64,000 nucleotides of DNA, taken from contig OU612065.1 in assembly GCA_914767715.1 (NCBI GenBank), forward strand, positions 310,001-374,000. Reading direction: 5' to 3'. The position numbers and the translations under genes are program-made. Shown here piece after piece: positions 37,701 to 52,700 of this stretch. Source of the stretch: Membranipora membranacea (Eukaryota; Bryozoa; Gymnolaemata; Cheilostomatida; Membraniporidae). Position 1 is the stretch's first letter. Each line of letters opens with the position of its first letter. The notes beneath the pieces are model-generated. The model was not told where the DNA came from. It was given only the letters and a program-made list of their open reading frames with translations, and did no database searches.

Positions 37701-40700
37701 CTGGTACTATTGCTTGCGGTGCCACAGTCTGGTACTATTGCTTGCGGTGCCACAGTCTGGTACTGTTGCTTGCGGTGCCACAGTCTGGTACTGTTGCTTG
37801 TGGTGCCACAGTCTGGTACTGTTGCTTGTGGTGCCACAGTCTGGTACTGTTGCTTGTGGTGCCACAGTCTGGTACTATTGCTTGTGGTGCCACAGTCTGG
37901 TACTATTGCTTGTGGTGCCACAGTCTGGTACTATTGCTTGTGGTGCCACAGTCTGGTACTATTGCTTGTGGTGCCACAGTCTGGTACTATTGCTTGTGGT
38001 GCCACAGTCTGGTACTATTGCTTTTATCAATCTTTGAAGAAAAGCTCAGGTCATCGCTGATGAACATCTGTGAGTTGTGGCTGAGTTTTGTGGATGAATT
38101 GTTACCAGTCAAAATCAGGATCAAAGGATAATCGTTCCTTTAGCCAAACAAAAATAGAAAAGAATTTACAAATGTTTTGTTTGATGTCATCCAGACTGTT
38201 AGTTACCGATCAAAAAGTCAGGTGTGATAATGACCTCTGAGTCTGTGTGGTGTAACGTCCCGCATGCAGATGTCTGTTTGATATACTACCTCACACACAT
38301 ATGTCTGTTTGGTATATTATCTCACACACATATGTCTATTTGGTATATTATCTTACACAGATGTCTATTTGGTTTATTATCTCACACACAGATGTCTGTT
38401 TGGTATATTATCTCACACACATATGTCTATTTGGTATATTATCTCACACACATATGTCTGTTTGGTATATTATCTCACACACAGATGTCTATTTGGTATA
38501 TTATCTCACACACAGATGTCTGTTTGGTATATTATCTCACACACATATGTCTGTTTGGTATATTATCTCACACACAGATGTCTGTTTGGTATATTATCTC
38601 ACACACAGATGTCTGTTTGGTATATTATCTCACACACAGATGTCTGTTTGGTATAAAATCTCACGCATGGACTTCTGAGCGATTGTATTTTTACATTCAA
38701 TAATGGTTTTCCTTATTTCATGTTTTTTTATTCCCCTAACTGCTACTCATATCAGCTCTGCGGTTTCACACCTAACTTGGAGAAGGAGTAGGGTAAGTTC
38801 TGAGGGGGGTGGTTGTTCAAGTGTCAGCAGTGTATGGAGTACAGCACTAAAGCCTTACAGTTACAGGTGGACGGGACAGAAGGGAGTAACACAGGTCCGT
38901 ACGGTTAGTGTAACCCTCTGACAATAAGAAATGTGTCCAGACCCTCAATTCATTATTATCATTCTTCTGTTTGATTGATGATTTATCGATAAGACCAGAA
39001 GCGAGCTTATCATCATTCTATAGGTGTATTTAGGTGCTGCAAGTAATGCAAATCATGACAGAGTGAAATCTAATGAGCTCTAATCTAATTCCTAGTGAGA
39101 TTAAGAGTTCACTGTTTCTGAGACGGCCAAAAAAGGCTTCACCCAAAATAAGTAAATACAATCTTAGATCCTGTTACACTATTCTAGAGTTGCTGGCTGG
39201 TTCCTTGTATCCATCCAGGTAAATAAAACTCCTCCCATACCATACCAGTCATCACATACCATAAGAGTGCAGCTCACATACCGTAATACCTATAGGAGCA
39301 TCTAGGGCTGTGTGTATGTAGCAGCGCAGTCTGTGAGAAAACGACAGGTTGAGGGGAGGAGAGGGGATAGGGGTGTATCTGTCAGAACCCTTCACACAGA
39401 CACGACTAATCCCCAGCGCTCTGGAGATTCTCAGAGCGCTGGGGATTCTCAGAGCGCTGGGGATTATGTTCAGTAATTATGTATTCATCGATATGTTAAT
39501 TATAATTAATAGTTGAGTGGGGGAGCCACAGCTAACTGATTGATGTTCGTATTATATCTCAACATTTTTCTTCACTTTTCAATAGAAGGATTTAGATTTT
39601 TATGTACATTAACACTGATTTAGCTCTGCATTAAGTCATGTAATTATGTAGTGTAATCTGAGCGTACTTAGCTGGATTAACCCCTCAACACAATGAAAGA
39701 TAAACGTTATGTAACGACATTATAATGATTCATGCAGTGATGGTGGTGGTTACGTGCCTGCCTCTTATCCGCAACAACAAAAAATAAAATAGTCTCTACT
39801 CAGCCAATTTTTTCTTTTTTAACAGGAATATACTTCATAGATTTTGAGAATTTCTATTCATCTACAATACAATCAGTCATGAATTGTCCTATTTGATCAT
39901 CTAAGATAAAGGCTCTCATGTTGGTCGACAGTTAGATTAATATAACCACCACTTTGACATTTGGATGGCATGAAATATTCCTGACAACATGACTGAGAAT
40001 CTGACAACTCAAACAACGTCAAAACACTCAACATCAAATAACATGATAAGAGCTACAAAATACCTCCTCACAGGAGCTCCCAGTGATGGATGTGGGTCTG
40101 TCATCTGGGTCTCATATTTACATAATATAGAAAAAAGAAAGCGTGCCTCTCTTTGAAGTAAATATTAGCCCGGTGACTATTTCCCTGTGTATCAAGGGAG
40201 CCAGATGTCAATGAACTTGGCATTAAAATATAAAAATATTTCGGTCAAATGTACTCTAGTTATATACCGGACTAATCACTCTCACTTGCATACTCCTTCC
40301 TCCCTTCCCGCCTATCCCTGCTGCCTATCTCTGCCCTGCTATCCCTGCCCGCCTATCCCCCCCCCACCGTAGATATTTAGTACAATGACAGAGGGAGGGA
40401 GGTACTCTAACCTGACAGTAAGTTTGACATCAGACACAGCCTGCTCCGATATGAGTCTGTATTTTATAGAATGTTTCACTGCTTTGATATCTACTGTATC
40501 TCCGGCTGAATCTCGTCTACAAAAATCAAATAAAGTATGTCTCTCGTTTCATCGATGCAGTAAGTACATCGGTAAGTACATCAGTAAGTTAGTGTGTATG
40601 ATGGTACATTGTAAACCTGAACTGCACAATAATATAATACAAAATCTACACGGGCAGCAAAAATTAGCTATTAGATCTTTGCCGAATCGCCCTTTAGTTT

Positions 40701-43700
40701 TTTGGGGAAGCGTTTACTTAAGAATTTTTGGTTATTTTTGAGAAATCACATTTAATTAATTACTTAAGAAGTGGGTCAGACAGGCGTTTTCAGTCTGTGT
40801 TTGATTTTTATAGGAAGGTATTTAATAATGTGCAATAACACATGTTGATAAGGGTCAAGGATTGTTGTTAATTAGGCCTTAATTAGGCCAGCGAGATTAC
40901 ACAGATATGGGGTTGAGGTTATTCCCTTACCCTAGAGGAGTTAAGTGTCGCACTATTTCGCACACGGTTGATAAGAAAAAGCTAGCTTACAATTACTCGC
41001 CTCCTTCATTTTATAATTTAGACTACCAACTCAGTTAGCCAAAATAAACTGCTAGGTATCATTAAGTTGCCATCAAACAAGCTAAACTAAACAGCTAACA
41101 TTTTACTCCTCGAGGGTACATTTATATCTAGTTATTCAGTGGAGTATTATTTAATTGCCGATCGACTTGAAGTGTTTTTCTCTGAAAACATGATTTCTCA
41201 AAGTTTCACACGGAATGCTTTGGAGCAGATGACACCTTTTTCTATGAAAGCTCTTCTGTTTCAGCAGAAATAATAAATGGGACCATGTAAACTATACCTG
41301 GTTTACCTCCCACAAAAAATTCCTTACATTTTTAATTTAGATGGATAATTAATCTAATTAATCTAAAAGCCAACAGAATAACACATTTTTTTTAAACCCA
41401 ACTTTTCGTCATTTTGCCGGCTGTTCCCATTTGGCTCTGTTTTGTTGAAATTTCATGGTTTTATCATCTCAGCGCCTATCTAGACTGAGGGGCTATTCCA
41501 GACATGATCACATCGATATTTATTATACACTACATACATACACTTACACATTATATATATAGGTCTGTTTATCAAACTTATGACATGTTTGAGGAGTGAG
41601 TTGGTATTCTCCTAGTGACGGTAGGCACAGCTTATTCTCCTCTGGTCTTACAGAGAACTGCCCCTTCACCTCATCAGCTCCAGCCTTCAGCTGCTCAGCA
41701 GAGCTCTTCTTGTATAGCTAAAAACACAATTGAAAAGGTTGTATTATGAATCAGATTATTGTTGATGATTCATCAATAATAACTCAATAACTTCGAACTC
41801 CTTAACTCGACTCCCACATGATCACACCATCTCTCCTTTACACCACCATGGGACTTGACACATGACCACATCATCATCATACCCGCAACACAACCATCGA
41901 GCATACATCCGTCAGCTCAGCAATTACGCACCAAATCCCGTCCGTGTATGCGGCCAACAAACAATAATAATAATCATCTTTATGTCTTACTTTTGTGGTC
42001 TCAGAGCTTCGCAAAATATTCAGAGAAACTTCAAGTTTGACCTGCAATTGTGCTCCTTTATTAATAATATGGACAAGTGGTGTCAAAGCTGAGTTGGCAG
42101 AGAATTACATCCCTGAGAGAATAATTCAGTGTCACACAGAGACTATCATACAGAGACCATCATACATAACTGATTATCTGTAACCTGTCCAACTGATTTA
42201 CATTTTCTATCATCACCTCAACATTGTCCTCCTTTATCTATAGTCACAAGTGACACAGACACACTTTATCTCACAGCTATAAATCATCTGCAGGTATAAT
42301 ATCAGTTCCTGGTTCTGTATTATCATTGCGAGATAGTGTGGGTTTAGTTTAATTCCCTCAAGTCTGTACCTGTCTCCTCGCTACCTGGCTCCTCACAACC
42401 TGGCCCTGTAACCTTACCGCCCACCTGTCGGTCTTACCCCGGCCTCAGTCTGGCCTCAGTCTGGCCTCAGCCTGGCCTCAGCCCCTCTCTCCTTACATTT
42501 CGCATTTCTCACGACTCGGACTAAGAGAGAACCTTCCAATTCTAACCATGTTTGATAGTAGATACACATATAATGGGGAGTAATGGATGTCATGTTACAT
42601 CTCTGTGGGGGGTCTCTGTGGGGGGTCTCTGTGTTTGTTGGGGGGGGGGGCTACTGCGTTATGATTTGATATATATACATACTCTTATTACCCAAATATT
42701 CCTGTCACCCTCGCCACTTACTTTATTTAACTTTTTAACTTCAAACCAAGGTCAACAGTACAGTTGTCTTATGCACTTTCTATGATACCTATGAGGCTGA
42801 AGAGCTAATATCATTATTTTCAATTTATTTTTTGGTTAGGCATTGGCAGAATAGCCTATAAATCAAAATCTATCTATCTCTATTATTGAGCGTATTTCCT
42901 CATTACTGGTATAAATATAATTCTGCATTGATTTTAGATAGAGCATAATACAGTAACATCCTGGACCAACAACGGTTTGCTCTACCTTTCGTTATTTCGT
43001 TGTGTTCCCTCATAGTCTATCCCACATTGTGACCGCTGGCCCACGAGCTGGTAATAATTACCACAACCCCCACCACCACCAGGTCCAACATCACAAGTCA
43101 AATATCACCAGTACGGCGGCTCAGTAAACAAATCATCAATCAATATTTAAAAATCATCCATTAGCATTTTCGTTTTCGCTAATGACACTAATATCATCAA
43201 TTCAATCAAATGACAATATTTTGGTAAAATTAAGGCATAATTATGCTGATTCGATACAACGCCCTATCTCATTTATGTCCGTTAGGAATCTACTGATTAT
43301 ACAGACATATAGGTGATTGTGAGTGAGGACTATGTCTGTAAACTATACTTGTACGTCACGTGGGTATGTTGTAATCCTAGTCTACATATCGGAGACTGGC
43401 AGGACAAACGTAGCCTTCTCTACAGGCTGTGTATTACCTCCCTTCCCTCCTTATCCTCCCCTACCCTCTCCCCAAATAGTCAGTGAATAAACTCTCCTAA
43501 ACCAACATCTAAACCTGACTGCATGAAATAAACCATAAATAAATACTAGACCATAAATACTACAATCTATAGCTACGATATAATCTCCATTATCTGACCA
43601 GGGAGAATGGTCTCCCTGATCTGACTAGTATTGTGATACAGAGTAGATAGAGAGTGTTTTGTAATCGTAAGTAACATATGTGACCATATTTATCACGGGA

Positions 43701-46700
43701 GAGGACAACTCCCATATCCAAGAGATAAGTTATAAATATGATATCAGAACACTCTCAAGGATTATAACATATAATTTACACTTTGATAGAAAGTAGTAAT
43801 ATAATATATATATTTACATATATATATATACATTATATATTATATAATATATAAGTATTACCAGAGTGAGAGGATGCGAGGATTGTACTCTCAGTAGATA
43901 ACCAGTATGTTGTAGTGATATATCTGCTACATCTCTATCATCTACTGTAACATCTACAGTATTATCTGACCAGCACCACTCTGTCTTATCTATACTCAGT
44001 ATATAATCTCCTGGTATAACTCCCTGTAATACAAACGCTCCAGCTCTACCTGTCACAGATACCTGTAAATATAACAGTCATCTCTGTAATCACAGTGCTG
44101 ACGAGTCTCTACCTGTCACAGATACCTGTAAATACAATAGTCATCTCTGTAATCACAGCTCGACCTGTCACAGATACCTGTAAATATAATAGTCATATCT
44201 CTGTAATCACAGTGCTGACGAGTCTCACATAGATTAAACATAGATAAAACACACAACACTGCTGCTGTGAGCTTTGTATATGGCTAAAACATTCCGAGAT
44301 AATCTCCATGTTATTTCACTTGTATGTAAAAAAATAGATTGCGGTATTTGAAGAGGCGCGGTGAGTTGATTGTGTGGATACAAAGCTATTGATCTAAATT
44401 TGGGACATTCTGTACATTCTGTAGATTCTATGTATTTGTGTGCGGCGGTGTGTATTCTGTATGTATTCTGTATATTTTCGTTTATCACCATTTTGGTTTA
44501 ATCCAATCAGACAATCAGACTATAATAGTAATTATTTATATCTAATTAACCAGCCAGCACATTACTGGGGTTCTCATTTACTATACAAGAGAACAGGGCA
44601 CTTGTACATTTACCTGTGTGGGAATCATCTGAATCTTCGTAAAGAATTCCATATATGGTACCCACTCAAAATAAGACCATAATATCATATAAACACTTAA
44701 CAGCTAACACACAAGGTAACACCAGCTGCACAAGGTAACAGTTGTACTATGACTATAATGATAATTAGCAATTTGTCTACTAGGAGATATTATGTATTTT
44801 CCTGCATGTTTCCTGTAATTTCTTTTCTTGGATAATATTCCATCCCTTGACCCATGGTTAAGACATGCAAATTTAGCTAATATAGTTCCTGTTATAGTTC
44901 CTGCTTGTAGAGGCCTTAGATAAGTTATTTATGATAGACCTACGTCTTGGTGAATGTCCTCTTTTAGTGGTCAGACAAACAGGACCTAATATTATTGTAT
45001 TATAGTAGTATAGAGCTAAGTAAGGATGTAGCCCCTAACAATAGTATAGATATAGATTACGTCCTATATTGTGACCAAGCATCATAGATATAGATATAGA
45101 TATAAGACGACTACCAGAGGTCACAGTTACTGTTTACAATACGTCAGTGATTGTCTGATCTCGCTATCCGGGATATCCGTCTCTAAGTCCGTCTTAGGCT
45201 AAATCTCAGCAGCATGTCAATATTCTCATCTTAATAATAGTCAACATAAAATAAACATTGGCATTGATGTACATATTTTTTGTAGCTCTGGTGGTATTTG
45301 CAGAATCAGATTTTAATTAAAAGATTTTCCGTTTCACTGAGAGAGAGATAGCAAGGAAAGCTGCACGGCCGGCACTGTGCCTCACATATTTTGTTCTCAC
45401 TAATCACCAATCTGATAACAAATCACCCAACTTGCAGGATAAATTAAAAAGAGACTAATGAGATATTATTTACATAATGTCATACTTGTCAATATAAACT
45501 TAGAGTTATACTTCACTAAACTGCAAATTAAATTTAGAACCAATTATATCAACAGCCAAAAAGCAGCTACAAACGACAAAACAAAATGGCTCAGTTGGCC
45601 GAGTTAGCTATTAGCGCGCTGCTACCCAGACACCCCAGACAATACACTCTGATACCTTTCCCCCATCAACAAATGAATTGATTTAACTTTTTTTGTTACA
45701 GATTTGAGGGCAAATTAATAGAGATTGAAAAAATCAGTGAGCATATAACTATTAACTGGGGAGAAGAATTAACGTTAAAAGTGTCAAACAGAAGGCGTAA
45801 TAAATAATATAACCACAAGGTGAGGATAATCACTATTATATTAGCTCGCTCTCAGCTCTTCTCAGCTCCTCTCCGTGCTTAGTTTGATGTGTGATGTATT
45901 TTCAGTTATGGCACATAATTGTGTTGGACACAGTTGTTGGTACATAACATAGTTTCAATATAATCAAAACAACATCATTCATATTAAGGAGTCTATTGGA
46001 AAGCGCTAATCGCTATATATACGACCCGAGACACTGATGGAATTAAGAGATAATCTTCTTAACTTGTCTGTCATAGGCTAAAAACAAATCAATTCTGTGA
46101 GGACGGTGGTGGCGGCGGCATCATAATCCTCTACACATGCTCAGCTCAGCTCAACTGTACTGTACTCACCAACATATTGGCTCTGCTAACTTTTACCCTA
46201 CATAATCAAGTGTATTTAGTGAATTGGCCAGTCATCTCTTTGTATTAGTTAGTAAAACAGATGTTAACATCCCGCTGTCAAATTTTTTCAGCAATAAGAT
46301 GTGGTAAAAGACTCATTTGGTGCTAATATTTAATAACTATTAGCCCTGAATAGCTGAGGATAACGATATAATAAGTAGGATGTAAACACAAACCCGGAAC
46401 AAACAGAAACAATTAAGTAACCACTGATAGCTCGCTCATAGTGAGATTACTGAAGATATCCAGTTATTTTCTATTTAGCAGAGGAAGGGAAACCTCCCAA
46501 CTAGGCCAATTATTACCCATGTCATATTGTCATATCAATTAATAACATGAACAAAACAAATTATTCTGCCCAAAACATTCAATAATAACAGTAATGATTT
46601 AACATCTGGCCGTGATTAAATTGTTTTGAAGATCCTGATGTCCTTCCAGGTTTTTATCGCTCAAAAAACAACCATCGTCTCTGGAACAAAAGCGATGCTT

Positions 46701-49700
46701 AACTCAAGTTGATATCATATTTATATAATATGTAAATTAAATATAATATGTAAATAAATTAAATATAGTAGGCCTATGTAAATTAAATAGAATATAATGT
46801 AATATGTAGATTTAAGCTATGAGGGGATTGACCCATATTACGTCACCTAATCTTAACACTATCTAGTTTTACACTGATTATATCTATGCGTACAGGTATA
46901 GGATAAGCTCGAGCATCTATCACTGACCCCCCTCCCCAACGAGCATCTATCACTGACCCCCCTCCCAAACGAGCATCTATCACTGACCCCCCTCCCAAAC
47001 GAGCATCTATCACTGACCCCCCCTCCCCAACGAGCATCTATCACTGACCCCCCTCCCAAACGAGCATCTATCACTGACCCCCCTCCCCAACGAGCATCTA
47101 TCACTGACCCCCCTCCCCAACGAGCATCTATCACTGACCCCCCTCCCCAACGAGCATCTATCACTGACCCCCCTCCCCAACGAGCATCTATCACTGACCC
47201 CCCTCCCAAACGAGCATCTATCACTGACCCCCCTCCCCAACGAGCATCTATCACTGACCCCCCTCCCCAACAAGCATCTATCACTGACCCCCCTCCCCAA
47301 CGAGCATCTATCACTGACCCCCCTCCCCAACGAGCATCTATCACTGACCCCCCTCCCCAACGAGCATCTATCACTGACCCCCCCTCCCCAACGAGCATCT
47401 ATCACTGACCCCCCTCCCCAACGAGCATCTATCACTGACCCCCCCTCCCAAACGAGCATCTATCACTGACCCCCCCTCCCCAACGAGCATCTATCACTGA
47501 CCCCCCTCCCCAACGAGCATCTATCACTGACCCCCTCCCCAACGAGCATCTATCACTGACCCCCCTCCCCAACGCTGGCTTTGTTGAATAGTTATTGTTA
47601 TAGACAGCTGATAATCACACATATCACTAAGCTATAGTAATGGAATTCGTAGTGTTTATCCTTGCTACTATACCCTTACTGTATGAAGAATGTACAGTGT
47701 ACAGTGTAAGTGCACAGGGTAGAACGTAAAATGGTAGAAAATTACTTTATGTTAGTCTGAGCCCCCAGACTTTTTCCCCCCGCCGGACAGCCCCAGTCGG
47801 GGGAAACTTAATGTAAATGCATGATGGAAATTTCTGCAGTCTTACATGCGATGCTAATTGTGTACAGTGGAACCCGACATTTACCCATAGAGAGGTCATG
47901 AATGCTGCAGTGAAAACTGGGGTCTATTGTCAGGTTAAACGGTAGCCGGTAGTTAAGATACTCAACATCTAAATAAACGGAAATTTAGATTTTTTTGAGT
48001 GGCAGGAGTGCACAAATATTGAACCATTTTACAAACATCCAATCAGCCATCTCATGGTCTAATCTGTTCTAATTAAGTTTAAAGTATTACCTTGTGAGAA
48101 ATGAAGTTTAAAGTATTACCTTGTGAGACATGAAGTTTAAAGTATTACCTTGTGAGATTTGACCAATGTTGAATCAGACTTTGACTTTAGTCTGATTTCT
48201 AAATCTCCACACTCGGCCAGACAGGAGACTTTACCAGACACAACAGCTTTAAACTGGGAGAACTTTATCTTGTCACTAGATATCGGGCCGTCAGTTACCG
48301 TCACATCATGGAATGTAGGTGTGAGCTTAGTCTGAGAACCTGGTACCTCAGCCTAAAATATCAAAAAATTAAAATAGTTGACAGAAATAAACAGGACACA
48401 CTGAGATGGCCATACATGCTGTATATGAGAGTATAATACTATAATGGTGTGAGATAACGGCTAATGACAATTAAAGGAGTGGATACAGCTAGCTTACGTA
48501 ACCATAAGACAGGAGTGGATACAGCTAGCTTACGTAACCATAAGACAGGAGTGGATACAGCTAACTTACGTAACCATAAGACAGGAGTGGATACAGCTAG
48601 CTCACGTAACCATAAGACAGGAGTGGATACAGCTAACTTACGTAACCATAAGACAGGAGTGGATACAGCTAACTTACGTAACCATAAGACAGATATGATA
48701 AGACCACCTTTTACTATAAGTGTGTCTATGTGTGCCTAGGTGCGCTTACCTGCAGTCTGTAGTCTCCAGACTTTATATCAGTACAGAAGACGCCATCTTT
48801 GTTGACAGGCTCTCGTTTTGTATGAGAAGATTTCTTATCTGTTACTATGATACTAACTTTATCATATATACCATTATCTAATACCACCTTCCCGCATACA
48901 CTGTATCTACAATACAACAATACTATCTAATACCACCTTCCCGCATACGCTGTATCTACAATACAACAATACTATCTAATACCACCTTTTCGCATACGCT
49001 GTATCTACAATACAACAATACTATCTAATACCACCTTCCCGCATACACTGTATCTACAATACAACAATACTATCTAATACCACCTTCCCGCATACACTGT
49101 ATCTACAATACAACAATACTAAAACTAAGAAAACACTCATCAGTGCATTTTGATAATCTTTCAACAGCTATTTCCATGAAGTAGATTGGCCTTATTCACC
49201 AGACCTAAGGCCATACTTGCAGACTAATATACATAGCAGCGCAGATGAATATTAAATACACGAGCCCCAACAGTGAAGCCAATCATCTTATCATCTACAC
49301 AGGACTCTGAAGGAGGACAAGGATCTTCGGTAAAATAATGATAAGGAAGTAAAATAAAAAATTGTTACAAACTAATATCTGCCATGCCATACACTCAATG
49401 AAGTTAATAAACCACAGTGACATTGACACGCTGATGTAACTTGTGTATTAAAGGTAACTTGTGTATTTAAATGGCTAACACAAGTTTTAATAATACACAA
49501 GTTACATCAGCGTGTCAATGTCACTGTGGTTTATTAACTTCATTGAGTGTATGGCATGGCAGATATTAGTTTGTAACAATTTTTTATTTTACTTCCTTAT
49601 CATTATTTTACCGAAGATCCTTGTCCTCCTTCAGAGTCCTGTGTAGATGATAAGATGATTGGCTTCACTGTTGGGGCTCGTGTATTTAATATTCATCTGC

Positions 49701-52700
49701 GCTGCTATGTATATTAGTCTGCAAGTATGGCCTTAGGTCTGGTGAATAAGGCCAATCTACTTCATGGAAATAGCTGTTGAAAGATTATCAAAATGCACTG
49801 AGGAGTCTTTTCTTAGTTTTAGTAGTGTAATACACAAGTTTTAATGGCTAATTAAGTTTTAAATGGCTGTGTTATGATATAACTTGTGTTTTAATGGTAA
49901 CTTGTGTATTATAAGTCTTTTCTTAGTGTGAAGGTGCAGGTCATACCACATAGGCATAGTTTGTGACCTGATCATGTAATGGATAACATGTCACAGTTTG
50001 CTTGTGACAGCAGTTAGCTTGTGACATCAATAACAGTAATGTGACACTTACCTGTCAGCTGTGATGACAGGAAGCTGGGGATCTCCGGCTGATATCTTAA
50101 CTTTGACATCATCAAACTGTACAGACTGAGCAGTTACACTGAATACATAATCTCCAGCCTTCATTCCCTCTACAGTATACCTGCCCTGCGGGTCGGTATG
50201 TGCCACCTCCATTCCATTAACACTTATTTGAGCTGAGGCTATTCCCTTACCCTGTAATAAATGGTACATCTCAAACAGGATTTTATTACGTGATATAGCA
50301 CTTTGTTTTTAAATAAGAAGAGGATCTTCGACTGTAATTTGTTTCTTAATTATAGGATCAACTATAGACTGATTTTGGGTCAATTGAGAGCCAAGATGTC
50401 GGACTAAAATAAGATTTGTCTTAGGATTGACCAGGACCAGAAGCTGACTTACACAAGAGCAGCTGATACCAGCAGCTGATATCAGTAAATATTACTCAAT
50501 CGTAGACAGTTTTCTGAGCCCTTATTTATGCCTCAATTCGTAGGTTGTCCTCTCTCCAGTTTTGGTACTTTTAACCCACGCCGCATAGGAAAAACCTGCT
50601 GAAAGAGGGTTATATTGGAGACCGCTAATGTTAGGATAAAAATGATTTTTGATTCAGAGTCTGCACCATTGAAAACCTAGTGAGACAGGGTTTCCAAATC
50701 ATTGGAGGCTTTGATGTTGATAAATCTTAATTTTAGTGACGCAACTCATGAAAGATTCTGCCAAATTGTCCGCAAAACAGGCGGAAAATGCTATAATTGA
50801 CTATCCAAATACTGAAATTATTACCCAAACTATGTCCATGTGAGTTTTCAATGTTACAGATTCTGAATCAAAAATAATTTTTATCCTATTAAAAGCGGTA
50901 TTCAAGATAACCCTCTTTTCAGCACGTTTTTCCTATGCGGCATGTGTTAAAAGTACCAAACTGGAGAGAGGACAACTCCAAATCGAGGCCTAAATCAGAG
51001 CTCAGAAAACTGTCTATTGCATACGATTAATCCTTAATAGGACAATATTGATTGTGGTCTTCACTTCCACATTGATTCACTCTAACCGATTATTTCTCTC
51101 TTCCTAGTGCTCATTATATCATAGCATGAGGCTAATTCTAACCATTCAGCAGCTGCATATATCTTGTTAACAGAACAAATATATGGTCAGAATTATACAT
51201 GGAAATCTGCTGAATCACTGATATCAACATAAATAAAACCTCTAATCAAATTCATTTTGCACAAATTGAGCAGAAAAAATCGTAAATCGTAAACTACGGC
51301 ACCCCCAGTATATACTGTGCTGGTTACTTCTATAGCCGGCATATATACATATATATGTGTTGTTTACCTGAGGGGAGTATTTGATGAGTCCGCTTACACT
51401 AAATCCTGATACAGTGAACTCTCTCTACAATCAGATCAACAGTACCCATACATACATGAGACAAACAAACAGAAATATACCTTACAGTCTCTCCTACATT
51501 ACAGCATGGCTAGTACAGGTAGTCACATATGTGTCAAAGTTCCTGGTTAGGAGTGTCTTATTATTTTTCTCGATAGTAAAGAGTAGGTGACTCCAATTTA
51601 GGTGACTATATTGTGTTATAGTTAGTGGTGTTATCTTAAATAAAGAGTATAATCAGCTGAGCACTAAGAACGCTCCCCTTATGCCCCATAACATTCACTG
51701 TCTCTGAAATTTTGTGTTTCATGTCTCTTTTTTGATGTCCTGTGGAGTAATTTATGGTTTGGTGGTGACACTGTCTATGCCTTCACACATTACTCTCAGT
51801 TTATCTTTGCTGGCTATAAGTTATACTACCCACCTCAAGTTTATTATCAGCATGATGCATTTCTATATCCAGCTGATTTGGTATGACCTTGAACTCTGTT
51901 TTCTCTCCCCTGTGGTAGGGCGTCTGTAATATGGCAGACATGAAAAGCAGGTTAAATAATTACTATTACGATAATAGCTGACAGCCTCCGGTTAATACAA
52001 CAGCATTTTATCATGATCAGACTGGTATCAACATAAGCATTAGTCATCAGCAAACTAGATATTACCAGCACTCCCAGAGAACTCCCAGAGAACTCCCAGA
52101 GAACTCCCAGAGAACTCCCAGAGAACTCCCAGAGAACTCCCAGAGAACTCCCAGAGAACTCCCAGAGAACTCCCAGAGAACTCCCAGAGAACTCCCAGAG
52201 AACTCCCAGAGAAGGAGAGGCAGTGCAGACAGCTGATATAATCTACACTGTATAGTACTTACCAGGTTATAAGTACCGACAGGTACAGACTTGAAGCTGA
52301 ACTGTCCTCTCTCATCAGACGTAACGTAACAATGTGCAGCAGATTTCTGACTATACCCGTCAGGTGCTCCTGATACACATCCTCTAATATCTGACTTCTG
52401 CTGTAATATTTATATATCATTTATCGGTGATACAATTTTGATGTCATAACGTCGGTGACAAATCACAACTACTCATTCGCATCAGAATGCTTACCGAGAC
52501 CAGGAGAGAGACTAACTATAGGAGTTAGCTCAGGCAGAGCAAGCTATGATATGTGATGTGGAGTTGCCTACTCTCAGACATTGTACTCAATGAGAGAACA
52601 ACTTCTAAATGTACAACATAAAGTCGCATTTATCTAACAAGTACTAATAAGTAATTAATGTTTGACAATAATAGATTGGTACAAGAGTACATATATCAGT

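Noticed and set aside
37264-38131. Open frames of 254-279 codons in all three plus frames
   Set aside because: The 28-bp repeat has no stop in any frame, and its unit (28 = 1 mod 3) makes each frame cycle through the same three peptides. It lies in a NOMO intron.
46843-47459. Minus-strand frames of GGGSVIDAR repeats
   Set aside because: Artefacts of the 30-bp array; the frame changes wherever the C-run length changes.
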